Positions 63,891-64,000 of a stretch of DNA of 64,000 nt are shown here, piece after piece. Origin of the DNA: Bradyrhizobium retamae (lineage in GTDB: Bacteria > Pseudomonadota > Alphaproteobacteria > Rhizobiales > Xanthobacteraceae); the NCBI RefSeq assembly GCF_001440415.1, contig NZ_LLYA01000112.1, forward strand, positions 248,001-312,000, written 5' to 3'. The notes beneath the pieces were generated by a model that was not told the DNA's origin, made no database searches, and was given only the letters and a program-made list of their open reading frames with translations. How positions within the stretch are numbered: position 1 is the stretch's first letter; each line of letters opens with the position of its first letter. The translations under genes were made by a program, and so were the position numbers.

Positions 63891-64000
63891 ATGGCAGATA
63901 CCGTCGTCACGCCAAAAACCAAGGTCAAAACCAAGGTCGAACGGCCGCGCTTGCACAAGGTCATCCTGATCAATGACGACTTCACACCGCGTGAATTCGT
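63891..64000 (+). CDS. clpS: ClpS adaptor protein, N-terminal part (cut by window edge)
   Basis: From ATG 63891 it reads MADTVVTPKTKVKTKVERPR then LHKVILINDDFTPREF to the window end. The KVILxNDDxTPxEF motif is diagnostic of ClpS, which delivers N-degron proteins to ClpAP. Only 36 codons are visible; clpA would be expected next. Confidence 0.92.
   Translation, partial: MADTVVTPKTKVKTKVERPRLHKVILINDDFTPREF

Overview
The window looks like a Bradyrhizobium-type alphaproteobacterial chromosome. The evidence is high GC, a large NAD-glutamate dehydrogenase, a dxs/xseB/tlyA housekeeping block, many membrane and lipid-catabolism genes, and dispersed intergenic repeats. Genes were recognised from protein motifs and family knowledge; no database search was run.

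Layout. (1) 1-2765: C-terminal part of NAD-glutamate dehydrogenase. (2) 2.97-7.4 kb: a mobile-element scar. An IS91-type transposase gene and the tail of its partner tyrosine recombinase are broken by a three-recombinase (RIT) element with 37-bp inverted ends. (3) 7.4-10.1 kb: a frameshifted metallo-beta-lactamase-fold gene, a DsbA-family oxidoreductase and a divergent LysR regulator. (4) 10.8-18.6 kb: two giant convergent genes. One is a cyclase-ATPase-TPR signalling protein. The other is a 1573-residue fusion of a DyP-type peroxidase, a P450-like domain and an SGNH hydrolase. (5) 19.4-27.2 kb: a catabolic and uptake cluster. A CitE-like lyase, a class III CoA-transferase and a broken SDR gene lie divergent from a broken GntR regulator and an SsuABC/NMT1-type ABC transporter.

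(6) 27.5-45.5 kb: an integrated element bounded by a perfect 52-bp direct repeat of the 3' part of tRNA-Gln(UUG). It carries an integrase, two small HTH (xis/AlpA-type) proteins, a VirE-type primase/helicase, an iteron-like block, a TerS-like protein, several small proteins, one 2238-residue polyvalent-type protein with an HExxH motif, a T7-like tail fibre protein, a PrtN-like activator and an RHH repressor with three operators. I found no large terminase, portal, capsid or tail-tube gene. It therefore looks like a phage satellite (PICI/P4-like logic) or a strongly reduced prophage, and is the best candidate for an undescribed system here.

(7) 45.8-64 kb: core chromosome with acyl-CoA dehydrogenase, an M15-like peptidase, VapBC, a VOC dioxygenase, a frameshifted 5'-nucleotidase, a class II HDAC-like deacetylase, xseB, a membrane hydrolase, dxs, a deoxyribosyltransferase, tlyA, an RNA m5U methyltransferase, a DUF1194 protein and the start of clpS.

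Caution: at least eight coding frames are broken by single-base or small indels. Most lie in the accessory part (7.7-28 kb) and one lies in the 5'-nucleotidase. Some may be sequencing errors rather than real pseudogenes.
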